Shown: piece by piece, positions 15,326 through 24,501 of the stretch
Numbering within the stretch: the stretch's first letter is position 1
Layout: every line of letters starts with the position of its first letter
Source: Bacteroidales bacterium
GTDB lineage: Bacteria; Bacteroidota; Bacteroidia; Bacteroidales; UBA6680
Direction: 5' to 3'
Assembly: GCA_025210735.1 (NCBI GenBank)
Contig: JAOARD010000069.1
Location: 1-64,000 of the forward strand
DNA: 64,000 bases
Made by a program: the position numbers and the translations under genes
The notes under the pieces: generated by a model
Seen by the model: only the letters and a program-made list of their open reading frames with translations
What the model was told of the DNA's origin: nothing
Database searches by the model: none

Positions 15326-17707
15326 ATGAAAAGAGTATTATCATTAATTGTGCTTTGCACAGTTGCGTTTTTTTCTGCTATGGCGGATAATCCGGCATAC
15401 CCAACCGGAAAAGATATTAACATTGTAGGACACGTTACAGCCGGAGGAGAACACCTTCCGTATGTAACAATTGCCATTGAAGGAACAGCATTAGGTACAA
15501 CAACCGATGATACCGGGCACTACTTTATGAAAGGGCTTGATCCGGGAAAATATACAATAATTGTTTCGGCTGTAGGTTACGTGCCAACACAAAAAACAGT
15601 TGAGGTTATTGAAGGACAAACATTAGAGGTTAATTTTGATCTTCAGGAGGATGTTATTGGTATTAATGAGGTTGTAGTAACAGCCGACAGAAATGAGGTT
15701 AGCCGTAAAGATGCAACCGTGGTTGTTTCTGCAATATCGCCAAAGATGTTTGAGGTAGCTGCTGCACCAGCACTTTCTGAAGGTATTAAATTCTCTACAG
15801 GAATACGTGTTGAGAATAACTGCCAGAACTGTGGTTTTACACAGGTTAGAATGAACGGACTTAGTGGTCCTTACACACAGATGCTTATTAACAGTAAACC
15901 TATTTCAAGTGGTCTTGCAGGTGTTTACGGACTTGAGCAGATACCATCAAATATGATTGAGAGAGTTGAGGTTGTACGTGGTGGTGGTTCAGCACTTTAT
16001 GGCGGTAATGCTATTGCAGGAACTATAAACATTATTACAAAAGATCCTATCAACAACTCGTTTAAGGTTAATACAACATACGATATGATTGGTGTTGGTG
16101 CCGATGGCGACGATGTTGCTGGTGAGTCAAATATTATGTTCAACGGTACTATAGTTGCCGACGATCAGAAATCGGGTCTGTTTGTATTTGGTGCTAAACG
16201 CGACAGAGAGCATTACGATGCTAACAACGATGGTTACTCAGAGATTGCTGATCTTAAAAACTCATCAGTTGGATTCCAGACATTCTATAAGCCAACTCAG
16301 CTTACTAAATTAACATTAGAGTATCACAACATTAACGAGTACCGCCGAGGTGGTAACGATTTTGATAAAAAAGAGCACTTTGCAAGTATTGCAGAGATGG
16401 TAGATCATAAAATTAACTCTGGTAGTTTACAGTTTGATGCTTTCTTTAACTCTGATAGAGAGACAAAACTATCTACATATATTGCAGCAGAGCATATTGA
16501 CAGAGACAGTTACTATGGTGCAGGACAAGATCCTAATGCATATGGTGCTACAAAAAACTTGACATTTAACGGAGGAGCCCATTTCTCAACTAAGTTTGAT
16601 AAATTTCTGTTTGCTCCATCAACATTTATGTTAGGTATTGACAATACTTATGGAAATCTTGATGATAATAAACAGATATTTGAAGAGTTAAATGCATCAA
16701 ATGTTTTAGAGAGAGTATATAAGGTTAGTACTATTGCAGATCAATCAATAAATACATTTGGTTCGTTTATTCAGAACCAGTGGAATATGAAACATGTAAA
16801 GTTTCTTGTTGGTTTAAGAGTTGATAACTATAACATAAAGAATAAAGAGACAGGAGACGATAAAAGTAATACTGTAGTTATACCAAGAGCTAATGTGCTT
16901 ATTGATGTTACACACTGGATGCAGATGCGTTTAACCTATGCTAAAGGTTACAGAGCTCCACAGATATTTGATGAGGATTTACATATTGCAGCTAACGAAG
17001 CAAGAAGAATTATACACGTAAATGATCCTAGCCTAACAGAAGAGACATCACACAGTTTCTCAGGTTCTGTTGATTTAAACCGTACGTTTGGTAAGTGGCA
17101 GACTTCTCTTCTTATCGAAGGATTCTACACACTTCTTGATAATCCGTTTATAAATGAATATTCTGATGTTGTTGACGGAGTAATGACATCAACACGTTTA
17201 AATGGTCCTGATGCAAAGGTAGCAGGTCTTAACACAGAGTTTAAAGCTGCACCTTCAAACAAACTATCATTCCAGACAGGATGGACATTTCAGAATAGTG
17301 AGTACGAAAAGGCATACCAGTGGAGTGAAGCAACAGAGCAATATACAGATAAGATGTTAAGATCTCCAAACGTATATGGTTACTTTGTAACAAACGTTAA
17401 TATCACTCCAAAATTCAGAACTGCAGTAACAGGTAACTTTACAGGTCCTATGTATGCACCATATTTAGGTGAGGCTGGAGAAAAGCTTGTTAAAACAGAA
17501 AGTTTCTTTGATGGTGGTGTAAGATTCTTTTATGATATAAAGGTATCTAAATCGCTTAAAATGCAGCTTAATGCAGGAGTTTCAAATGTGTTTAACTCGT
17601 TCCAGGACGACTTTGACAGAGGAGAAAACAGAGATGCAGGATATACTTACGGACCAACACGTCCACGTACCATATCATTCGGTTTAGTAATCGGAAATAT
17701 TTTGTAA
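15326..17707 (+). CDS. TonB-dependent outer-membrane receptor, copy 2
   Basis: 793 aa, paralogue of the receptor at 12062. Signal peptide (MKRVLSLIVLCTVAFFSAMA), carboxypeptidase-regulatory-like domain, plug with NCQNCGFTQVRMNGL and the VVRGGGSALYGGNAIAG motif, and a C-terminal barrel ending PRTISFGLVIGNIL. Differences from copy 1 concentrate in barrel loops, so the copies may differ in ligand or in exposure to phage and antibodies. A terminator follows at 17731. Confidence 0.92.
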   Translation: MKRVLSLIVLCTVAFFSAMADNPAYPTGKDINIVGHVTAGGEHLPYVTIAIEGTALGTTTDDTGHYFMKGLDPGKYTIIVSAVGYVPTQKTVEVIEGQTLEVNFDLQEDVIGINEVVVTADRNEVSRKDATVVVSAISPKMFEVAAAPALSEGIKFSTGIRVENNCQNCGFTQVRMNGLSGPYTQMLINSKPISSGLAGVYGLEQIPSNMIERVEVVRGGGSALYGGNAIAGTINIITKDPINNSFKVNTTYDMIGVGADGDDVAGESNIMFNGTIVADDQKSGLFVFGAKRDREHYDANNDGYSEIADLKNSSVGFQTFYKPTQLTKLTLEYHNINEYRRGGNDFDKKEHFASIAEMVDHKINSGSLQFDAFFNSDRETKLSTYIAAEHIDRDSYYGAGQDPNAYGATKNLTFNGGAHFSTKFDKFLFAPSTFMLGIDNTYGNLDDNKQIFEELNASNVLERVYKVSTIADQSINTFGSFIQNQWNMKHVKFLVGLRVDNYNIKNKETGDDKSNTVVIPRANVLIDVTHWMQMRLTYAKGYRAPQIFDEDLHIAANEARRIIHVNDPSLTEETSHSFSGSVDLNRTFGKWQTSLLIEGFYTLLDNPFINEYSDVVDGVMTSTRLNGPDAKVAGLNTEFKAAPSNKLSFQTGWTFQNSEYEKAYQWSEATEQYTDKMLRSPNVYGYFVTNVNITPKFRTAVTGNFTGPMYAPYLGEAGEKLVKTESFFDGGVRFFYDIKVSKSLKMQLNAGVSNVFNSFQDDFDRGENRDAGYTYGPTRPRTISFGLVIGNIL

Positions 17708-17730
17708 AACTATTTTAAGTAGGTTCAGTA

Positions 17731-17760
17731 AAAGGTCGGTTCTTAAGCCGGCCTTTTTTT
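17731..17760. terminator. Bidirectional terminator between receptor 2 and the deformylase-like gene
   Basis: AAAGGTCGG / CCGGCCTTT stem around TTCTTAAG, followed by T-run on the plus strand. Its end overlaps the stop codon region of the convergent gene at 17759. Confidence 0.75.
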
Positions 17761-18199
17761 ATATCTTCCCGTTCAGATGTTCCATCTTATGTTGGAGCGT
17801 AAAAGCCAGTTCATTTATAAATTTCTCAATAAATTCATTGCCATGTTCATCGCAATACTCAACTCTTATTAATTTATGTCTTTTCACCCCTTTTTTATTA
17901 CCTGAGTTGCACGTGCAGCATATCTCAGTAGTTTCAACCATATCGTCGCTTTTCCATATTATTTTGGGGTTTATTAACACAAACGATCGTAACGGATCCT
18001 GATAATATATTATTCTGAACGGATAACCTATCTGGGGTGCACTAATTGCAAAATCACCTTTTCTCTCTTTCTGAAAAAGGGTTAATGTATCACGCAAATC
18101 TTCTATAACTAATTCCACAGAACTGTCAACCCTGTCAACCTCACTACATTTCTCTTTAAGAAGCATATGTCCCTGTTTCAACACCTGACGTACTGCCAT
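17759..18199 (-). CDS. Degenerate peptide deformylase-like protein
   Basis: 146 aa, shorter than usual deformylases (about 165-190). All three motif positions can be placed but are altered: motif 1 FAISAPQIG (usual GxGLAAxQxG), motif 2 TEICCTC (usual EGCLS), motif 3 LQHKMEHLNG (usual QHExDHLxG). The metal ligands Cys, His, His are kept, but the catalytic Glu of HExxH is Lys. The protein stops right after motif 3. It may bind metal or formyl-Met substrates without cleaving them; its function is unknown. It is transcribed toward receptor 2 and away from the AT-rich region. Confidence 0.75.
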   Translation of the reverse strand: MAVRQVLKQGHMLLKEKCSEVDRVDSSVELVIEDLRDTLTLFQKERKGDFAISAPQIGYPFRIIYYQDPLRSFVLINPKIIWKSDDMVETTEICCTCNSGNKKGVKRHKLIRVEYCDEHGNEFIEKFINELAFTLQHKMEHLNGKI

Positions 18200-20445
18200 A
18201 ATCTAATATTATAATCTTTTACCAATTAACACCTTTTAAACAGCTAAATAAGTATCTGTTTGTTCTTATAACCAACTGGACTAAACTGGTAATAGTTAAC
18301 ACCCTTGCTTGTACGTTATAAATACAATATGGTTATATATATTGATACTTTTATACAAGGATAACGTATTAATATCTTTAAATGATATAAACAGCTTTCA
18401 ACAATATCCGGATAAATGCTCTTCACATATCTGGCATGTCAGTAACTACTAAACAAGGTTAATAACTCCGGATTTCAACATAAATTCAATATTGTTTATT
18501 ATTTGTTATCAAACCATGTTGATACATAAACTGCTTTTATAAAGTAGTTTATCATAAATTGATTTGTACTATCAACACTATTCCAATATGTTTTAAACAA
18601 AATATAGATATTTAAACAATTCCTGATATTACATTTAGTGTTGAATATCAGTTGATTATATCACCCTCATGTATTAACAGTTTTATAAAATTGTTAATAT
18701 ATACTTATCAAACATTGTTAATTACAGTCAATAACCAGAAAATCATAAGATAGTAGTGTGTTAATAAGGATAGATATTACAGCTATAAACATATTTTTAA
18801 TAAGAAATAAACATAATTAGATTCTTAAACAGATTATTTTAAACTGATATCAACACTATTTTATAGAGATAAACAGTTATAAATGGGGAGATAAGACTTT
18901 TCTTTTTTCTAAAATCCGTCAGTATTAACAATATTGTTAAAAGTTGATATATAGTTATCATTATATGTTAATAAGAAAAGAAACTGTAATTATCAATATC
19001 AGAGAATTATAAATGGATATAAAATAAATAGTAAAACTTCTATTAACAAATAACAAACATTTTATAAACTATTGTTGACAATATAATAATACTAAATACA
19101 GAATTACAGCCACTTACATTGATCTAAATCCTTAACATAATTAACAGACGATTTAAACAAAATCTCAAATTGTTCACAACGCATTATCAATAGTTGTTAA
19201 TTATCATTAGAAAATCATAAGATATTACTTATAAGACTCTTCAATTACAAAATACAGTTACTATAATAGTATTGAAAATGCAGTATCAACAGATAGTATT
19301 GGTTTACCAACATAGTTAGTTAATAACATGTATAAATTTACATTTTCTGAAAGCACAATTATTATTTGAGTTTTAAAAAAGCTATGACAGAAAAGATAAT
19401 CAGAACAAGTAAAATGATATTAAGCAATAATAACAAAGAACATAAACCTTAACAGGAAATCAGTAGTTTACAATGTTTATGGAAAAATAATAAAATACCA
19501 GTTTGAAAAATACTATATCTATGTATCAATACTTTAGCAACAGATATAAAAAGAGAATTCTGTGTTAATATAAGAGTTTTAGAATATTAATTTTTAATAT
19601 ATAGCTGATAACAAATATCTTAAGTCTGTATAAATATACAGTATCAACATATTATTAAAATGTAATACATTAATAATAAGCAGATAAGAGATTTCTTAAA
19701 TACCCCATAATTATTCGTCAAAATTCATCTAATTCATAAATACTTAATAATCAATTAAAAAAAGAGTTAAATAGTCATGTTAATAGCAGTATTTATTAAA
19801 TACATAGCAATTATAAATTGCTGTAAATGAATAAGTAGTAAATAGGAATTAAATGTTAATTATAGATATCAATAAATTTGACTCAGTATTAGCCATAAAT
19901 TTGTGTTGATAACGTTAGAACAATTAACAACTATTAACAATTCACACATTAGTATTAATCACCTGTCTTTAAGATGATTAAATATATTAAAACTGAATTA
20001 TAAATAGGTTATTTACCATATATTAACATATGCACTAATTGTTACTAATAGATCAACAAACAAGTAATAATATGTTGATTCATTTTTAATGAATTTTAAA
20101 ACTTATGCTTGTATTATTCGAATAATTATTCATGCATATTTATACCATCTGCTGCAAACAATTTTTATAAATAATGTAAACAAAGAAGTATACAGCTTTT
20201 CAACAAAAAATTGACTGTTGACAGCTTTTAATGTAATTTAACAACCATAATTAACAGATGTTGAAAAAACATATATTACATTTGTAGCTCAACATATTAA
20301 AAAAATATGATGTGTTGAAAAGGAGTTTTTTAAATCTTAATAACGATAAAAACAAAAGAAAAATTAAAAATAAGTTAACGCTATTAACAGGCTATTATAA
20401 TAACCATATATTATTTTTTAAATTCTTTTATTTAATAATTATAAA
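18200..20445. other. 2.2-kb very AT-rich non-coding region with repeated TATCAACA motifs
   Basis: No credible reading frame exists in 2,246 bp; composition is strongly AT-rich throughout. TATCAACA occurs at 18570, 18848, 19284 and 19642 on the plus strand and at 18517-18524 and 19904-19911 on the minus strand, far above chance for this composition. At 19904-19912 the full 9-mer TTATCAACA is one base from the DnaA box TTATCCACA; the same 9-mer recurs before ruvB (21602-21610). Also present are the 16-bp palindrome TTAACAATATTGTTAA (18925-18940) and a 16-bp direct repeat AGAAAATCATAAGATA (18737 and 19209). The flanking genes diverge from it. A replication origin or other chromosome-maintenance site is possible but unproven. 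Confidence 0.7.
20277..20284 (+). promoter_or_regulatory. Candidate -7 element (TACATTTG) upstream of nadA
   Basis: TACATTTG fits TAnnTTTG, about 160 bp before the nadA ATG. No well-spaced -33 element was found, so support is weak. Confidence 0.25.
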
Positions 20446-21450
20446 ATGAAAATAGGGAAAGAAGATATTCTGAAAGAGGGGTTCGTTAATGCAGAGATTG
20501 AAGAAGGGATAAATCTGAGAGACGAAATTCTGAAACTTAAAAAAGAGAAGAATGCTGTTATTCTTGCTCACTTTTATCAGGACGGAGAAATTCAGGATAT
20601 CGCAGATCATATTGGCGACAGCCTTCAATTAGCTCGTGTTGCTGCTACAACTGAAGCTGATATTATTTTGTTTGCAGGAGTTCATTTTATGGCTGAAACT
20701 GCCAAGATTTTGAATCCGAAGAGAACAGTGATTATTCCGGATTTGAATGCCGGTTGTTCGTTGGCTGATAGTTGTCCGCCGGATGAGTTTGAGAAATTTG
20801 TTAATGAGCACCCGGATCATGTTGTTGTTTCATACGTGAATACTACTGCAAAGATTAAGGCTTTGACTGATATAATTTGTACATCGTCAAATGCTCTTGA
20901 GATTATCAATGATTTGCCAAAAGATCAGAAAATATTGTTTGGTCCGGACAGAAATCTTGGAAATTATATCAAAACTCAAACCGGAAGAGAGGATATGGTT
21001 ATTTGGGATGGTGCCTGCCACGTTCACGAGGAGTTCTCTCTTGAGGCTATTTTGGATCTGAAGAAGCAACACCCCAATGCAAAGGTTTTAGTTCATCCTG
21101 AGTGTGAAAAACCAATCAGAATTATTGCCGATCACATTGGTTCTACATCAGCTCTTCTGAATTACTCAAAAACAGATGCTTGTAATGAGTTTATTATTGC
21201 AACTGAGAGCGGAATAATTCACCAGATGAAGAAGGCCAGTCCTGATAAGTTGTTTATTCCGGCTCCTCCAAAGGACTCTACATGCGGATGTAACGATTGT
21301 AACTTTATGAAGGTTATAACACTTAAGAAGATCTATAACTCGCTTAAGTATGAGTTACCTGTAATTGAGATGGAAGAGGATTTAAGACTTCAGGCAAAGA
21401 GATCTATTGATGCTATGCTTGAGATTTCAGACAGATTAAAAATAAAGTAG
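20446..21450 (+). CDS. nadA: Quinolinate synthase A
   Basis: 334 aa, normal length. It condenses iminoaspartate with dihydroxyacetone phosphate to quinolinate in NAD synthesis, using a [4Fe-4S] cluster. Visible signatures are AHFYQDGEIQDIADHIGDS, DLNAGCSLADSC (Cys104), WDGACHVHEEF, VHPECEKPI and the C-terminal CGCNDCNFMK, which supply the three cluster cysteines. No nadB or nadC is adjacent. The gene has its own terminator at 21481 and is probably monocistronic. Confidence 0.97.
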   Translation: MKIGKEDILKEGFVNAEIEEGINLRDEILKLKKEKNAVILAHFYQDGEIQDIADHIGDSLQLARVAATTEADIILFAGVHFMAETAKILNPKRTVIIPDLNAGCSLADSCPPDEFEKFVNEHPDHVVVSYVNTTAKIKALTDIICTSSNALEIINDLPKDQKILFGPDRNLGNYIKTQTGREDMVIWDGACHVHEEFSLEAILDLKKQHPNAKVLVHPECEKPIRIIADHIGSTSALLNYSKTDACNEFIIATESGIIHQMKKASPDKLFIPAPPKDSTCGCNDCNFMKVITLKKIYNSLKYELPVIEMEEDLRLQAKRSIDAMLEISDRLKIK

Positions 21451-21480
21451 AGATATTTTATACTTATTAATAAATATACG

Positions 21481-21508
21481 AAGCCACCTGTTAATATAGG
21501 TGGCTTTT
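21481..21508 (+). terminator. Rho-independent terminator after nadA
   Basis: AAGCCACC (21481-21488) pairs with GGTGGCTT (21499-21506) around a 10-nt loop, followed by T residues. Confidence 0.85.
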
Positions 21509-21579
21509 CTGTTTATATGTGTTTATATAAATAATGAATAGTGTTGAAGATTAATGTTTTTGTATGTTAACTTAATTTG

Positions 21580-21644
21580 TCAACATAGTGTTGATTCATT
21601 ATGTTGATAACCGAATGTTCTGAAAATATTAATCTATATATTTG
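21580..21644 (+). promoter_or_regulatory. ruvB control region: inverted repeat and -7 element
   Basis: TCAACATA (21580-21587) and TATGTTGA (21600-21607) form an inverted repeat with a 12-nt gap; it shares its core with the motif abundant in the AT-rich region. TATATTTG at 21637-21644 fits the -7 consensus, 20 bp before ATG 21665. Confidence 0.4.
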
Positions 21645-21664
21645 TGTTGCGTTAAGAGAGTGCT

Positions 21665-22684
21665 ATGAGCGAATTTGATATTAGAGATAACGAGTTAGAA
21701 AACAGTGATAAAGAGTTTGAGAGGAAGTTACGTCCTCTGAACTTTTCGGATTTTAGTGGCCAGAAAAAGATTGTTGATAATCTTGAGATATTTGTTCAGG
21801 CTGCTAGAATGCGTAGCGAAACACTTGATCATGTTTTGTTGCACGGACCTCCAGGATTGGGAAAAACTACATTAGCTAATATCATTGCAAATGAGCTTAG
21901 CGTGAATCTTAAACTTACATCAGGCCCGGTACTGGATAAACCTGGTGATCTTGCAGGTTTACTTACAAATCTTGAAGAGGGAGATGTTCTGTTTATTGAT
22001 GAGATACATCGTCTGAGTCCTGTTGTAGAGGAGTATCTTTACTCGGCAATGGAGGATTATACCATTGATATAATGATAGATAAGGGTGCTGCTGCACGAA
22101 GTGTACAGCTTACTCTTAATCCGTTTACACTTATTGGTGCTACAACCCGTTCTGGTTTACTTACAAGTCCGTTAAGAGCAAGATTTGGTATTAATTCGCA
22201 TCTAGAGTATTACGATACCGATATCCTGAGTAAGATTATTACCAGATCGGCATCTATTCTGAAAGTGAAAATAACCTCGCAGGCAGCTGTAGAGATAGCA
22301 TCGCGCAGTCGTGGAACTCCGCGTATTGCAAATGCTCTTTTACGACGTGTCAGAGATTTTGCTCAGGTGAAAGGTAATGGTACAATTGATATGGATATTA
22401 CATTGTACGGCTTAGATGCACTTAATATTGATAAGAGTGGTCTGGATGAGATGGATAATAAGATTCTTACTACAATTATTAATAAGTTTAAAGGCGGCCC
22501 TGTTGGTATATCTACTATTGCAACAGCAATAGGCGAAGACCCTGGTACACTTGAAGAGGTATATGAACCTTTTCTTGTAAAAGAGGGATTTATTCATCGT
22601 ACTCCTCGTGGTAGAGAGGTTACAGATTTTGCTTATAAACATCTTAATATAAACAGGGCAACCGGTAATACTCTGTTTGATTAA
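21665..22684 (+). CDS. ruvB: Holliday junction branch-migration helicase RuvB
   Basis: 339 aa, the usual size. AAA+ domain with Walker A GPPGLGKTT, Walker B LFIDEIHRL, the arginine-finger/sensor segments GATTRSGLLTSPLRARFG, and the C-terminal winged helix ending TPRGREVTDFAYKHL. It drives branch migration of Holliday junctions with RuvA in recombination repair. It stands alone here: no ruvA or ruvC next to it, as is common in Bacteroidota. Confidence 0.97.
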   Translation: MSEFDIRDNELENSDKEFERKLRPLNFSDFSGQKKIVDNLEIFVQAARMRSETLDHVLLHGPPGLGKTTLANIIANELSVNLKLTSGPVLDKPGDLAGLLTNLEEGDVLFIDEIHRLSPVVEEYLYSAMEDYTIDIMIDKGAAARSVQLTLNPFTLIGATTRSGLLTSPLRARFGINSHLEYYDTDILSKIITRSASILKVKITSQAAVEIASRSRGTPRIANALLRRVRDFAQVKGNGTIDMDITLYGLDALNIDKSGLDEMDNKILTTIINKFKGGPVGISTIATAIGEDPGTLEEVYEPFLVKEGFIHRTPRGREVTDFAYKHLNINRATGNTLFD

Positions 22685-22811
22685 ACTATTCTGATAATCA
22701 GGTTTAAGATTATATCAAGTTAATGTTTTGTATATACACTGCATAGTAAATACTGTGTTATTGCAGTGTGTTTGCTATGTTGTAAATACCACATCCATAG
22801 AATTGTACGTA

Positions 22812-22819
22812 TATATTTG
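22812..22819 (+). promoter_or_regulatory. Candidate -7 element (TATATTTG) for the PKD lipoprotein
   Basis: TATATTTG matches TAnnTTTG, 66 bp before ATG 22886. The gap also holds an inverted repeat CACTGCA / TGCAGTG (22737-22768), perhaps a weak ruvB terminator without T-run. Confidence 0.35.
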
Positions 22820-22885
22820 CTTCCTTACTGAAAAACTCAAAACACTAAATAATCTGAGATAAATAGTAATAAAAAAAGGAAGCGT

Positions 22886-24439
22886 ATGATTAAGATTGGA
22901 AGATTAATGATACTTGCAGTGTTACTTGCATTTGTATCATGTAAAAAGGATAATAAAGAGGAGAAAGAACTGGTAAATAAAATACCTGTTGCAAATGCCG
23001 GAACAGATCAAACAGTAAAAATTTCAGAAGCGGTTACTCTTGATGGTTCAGCATCTTCTGATGAAGATAATGATGCATTAATCTATAAATGGGTTGTGGC
23101 ATCAAATAATCCTGCAGGCATTTCTCTATCTGCAAATAATGTGGCTAAACCAACATTTACAGCTCCGGTAACAAAAGGAACGTATACTTTCTCGCTTGTT
23201 GTTAATGATGGCAAAGCTGATTCAAAATCTGATGATGTTGTAATTTCGGTTGTAGAGAATAAGGTTAATACAAAACCTGTTGCTAATGCCGGTAACGATA
23301 TAAGTATTAATACTGGCGAAAAGGTTGAACTTGATGGTTCAGGTTCTTCAGATCCGGAGGGTGATAATTTAACATATAAATGGAGTGAAGAGAGTGGTAA
23401 TCCGGAGGATATAACACTTACAGATTCTGATAAAGCAAAAGCAAGTTTTACAGCACCGAATACAGCCGGAGATTATGTATTTAATCTTGTGGTTAACGAT
23501 GGTAATGTTGATTCTGATGTTGATAAGGTTACTGTAACTGTAAAACAGTCGCAAACTACTACCGGACCTAAGGTTACCTATTCTAAAGTACCACGCGATG
23601 GTGTTAATCTTAAATCTGTAGCATATGGTAATAATATTTTTGTTGCTGTAGGGTATTACGGAAATTCATTTAATAATGAGGATAAAGGATCGATAAATTA
23701 CTCAGCTGATGGTATAAACTGGAATGAAGTTGCTACAATGTCGGGTGGTGATTCGTGGCATAAGGTTGTGTTTGATGGAGGTAAGTTTATTGTATCGGGA
23801 GATTATGGTGCAATAACAACTTCTACAAACGGAAAAGATTGGAATAAAGAGAGTACTGCTGAGCAGAGAGATTGGTATAGTATTGCATTTAATTCATCAA
23901 AGTATGTATTTACTTCAGGTGCTGCCAGGTTTGGTGTATCAGACAAAGCAGACATGATGAATGTTACAGTTAAAAAGAGTAATTACAATGATGATGTTTG
24001 GTACAGTATAGTTTATGGGGCAGATAAGTTTGTAATGGTTGGTAATAATGGTCGTGCAGGATACTCAACAGATGGAACGGACTGGACATTTAAAACAATT
24101 GATAAGAATAATTATACAAGATTTGGTGCAGTAGCATATGGTAATAGTGGTTATGTAGCAACAGCATCGGTTGGATCTACTTATACTGCTATATCAACAG
24201 ATGGTATTGACTGGACAATGCGTAAGAATAGCATCTCGGTTCAGGGAGTAGCTTATATTAACAATAACTATGTACTATTAGGGACATACCTGAAGGATAA
24301 GAAGGTTTATATATCGTCTGATCTTGATTTTGCTACAAAAGAATCTGTAGATATTGATGGCGATTTTAGAAGTGTAGTTTTCGGAAACGGAAAATATATT
24401 GTTGTAGGGAATAAGACAGCAGTGATTGAAATGAAATAG
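22886..24439 (+). CDS. Lipoprotein with two PKD-like domains and C-terminal propeller-like repeats
   Basis: 517 aa. A lipoprotein signal ends at AFVSC (Cys19), followed by an acidic/Lys spacer. Two PKD/REJ-type beta-sandwich domains follow (about 33-120 and 128-218), each starting PVANAG and containing LDGS(A/G)SSD and YKW. The rest (about 230-517) has repeated blades such as LKSVAYGNNIFVAVG, WHKVVFDGGKFIVSG, WYSIAFNSSKYVFTSG and FRSVVFGNGKYIVVG, alternating with INYSADGINW-type turns, as in BNR/sialidase-like propellers. It is probably surface or periplasmic, perhaps binding a glycan or protein. Monocistronic. Confidence 0.82.
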   Translation: MIKIGRLMILAVLLAFVSCKKDNKEEKELVNKIPVANAGTDQTVKISEAVTLDGSASSDEDNDALIYKWVVASNNPAGISLSANNVAKPTFTAPVTKGTYTFSLVVNDGKADSKSDDVVISVVENKVNTKPVANAGNDISINTGEKVELDGSGSSDPEGDNLTYKWSEESGNPEDITLTDSDKAKASFTAPNTAGDYVFNLVVNDGNVDSDVDKVTVTVKQSQTTTGPKVTYSKVPRDGVNLKSVAYGNNIFVAVGYYGNSFNNEDKGSINYSADGINWNEVATMSGGDSWHKVVFDGGKFIVSGDYGAITTSTNGKDWNKESTAEQRDWYSIAFNSSKYVFTSGAARFGVSDKADMMNVTVKKSNYNDDVWYSIVYGADKFVMVGNNGRAGYSTDGTDWTFKTIDKNNYTRFGAVAYGNSGYVATASVGSTYTAISTDGIDWTMRKNSISVQGVAYINNNYVLLGTYLKDKKVYISSDLDFATKESVDIDGDFRSVVFGNGKYIVVGNKTAVIEMK

Positions 24440-24458
24440 TTGATCTGATAAGTTTTGG

Positions 24459-24497
24459 AGCCCGCATTATTACAGTATTATAATGTGGGCTTTTTTT
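24459..24497. terminator. Terminator after the PKD lipoprotein
   Basis: AGCCCGCATTAT (24459-24470) pairs with ATAATGTGGGCT (24480-24491), followed by seven T. It also lies just past the stop of the convergent kinase gene. Confidence 0.85.
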
Positions 24498-24501
24498 ATG
24501 G

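Larger units (their letters stand above)
14620..17707 (+). repeat. Tandem duplication unit 2
   Basis: Second copy of the cassette at 11359-14440, with conserved leader, small gene, spacer length and receptor. The receptors are nearly identical in the plug and diverge more in barrel loops (for example around residues 450-480), which are the surface-exposed parts. Confidence 0.9.

Noticed and set aside
18200..20445. Possible degraded genes or a prophage remnant in the AT-rich region
   Set aside because: No frame of meaningful length, no recognisable protein fragments and no direct-repeat borders with an integrase were found.
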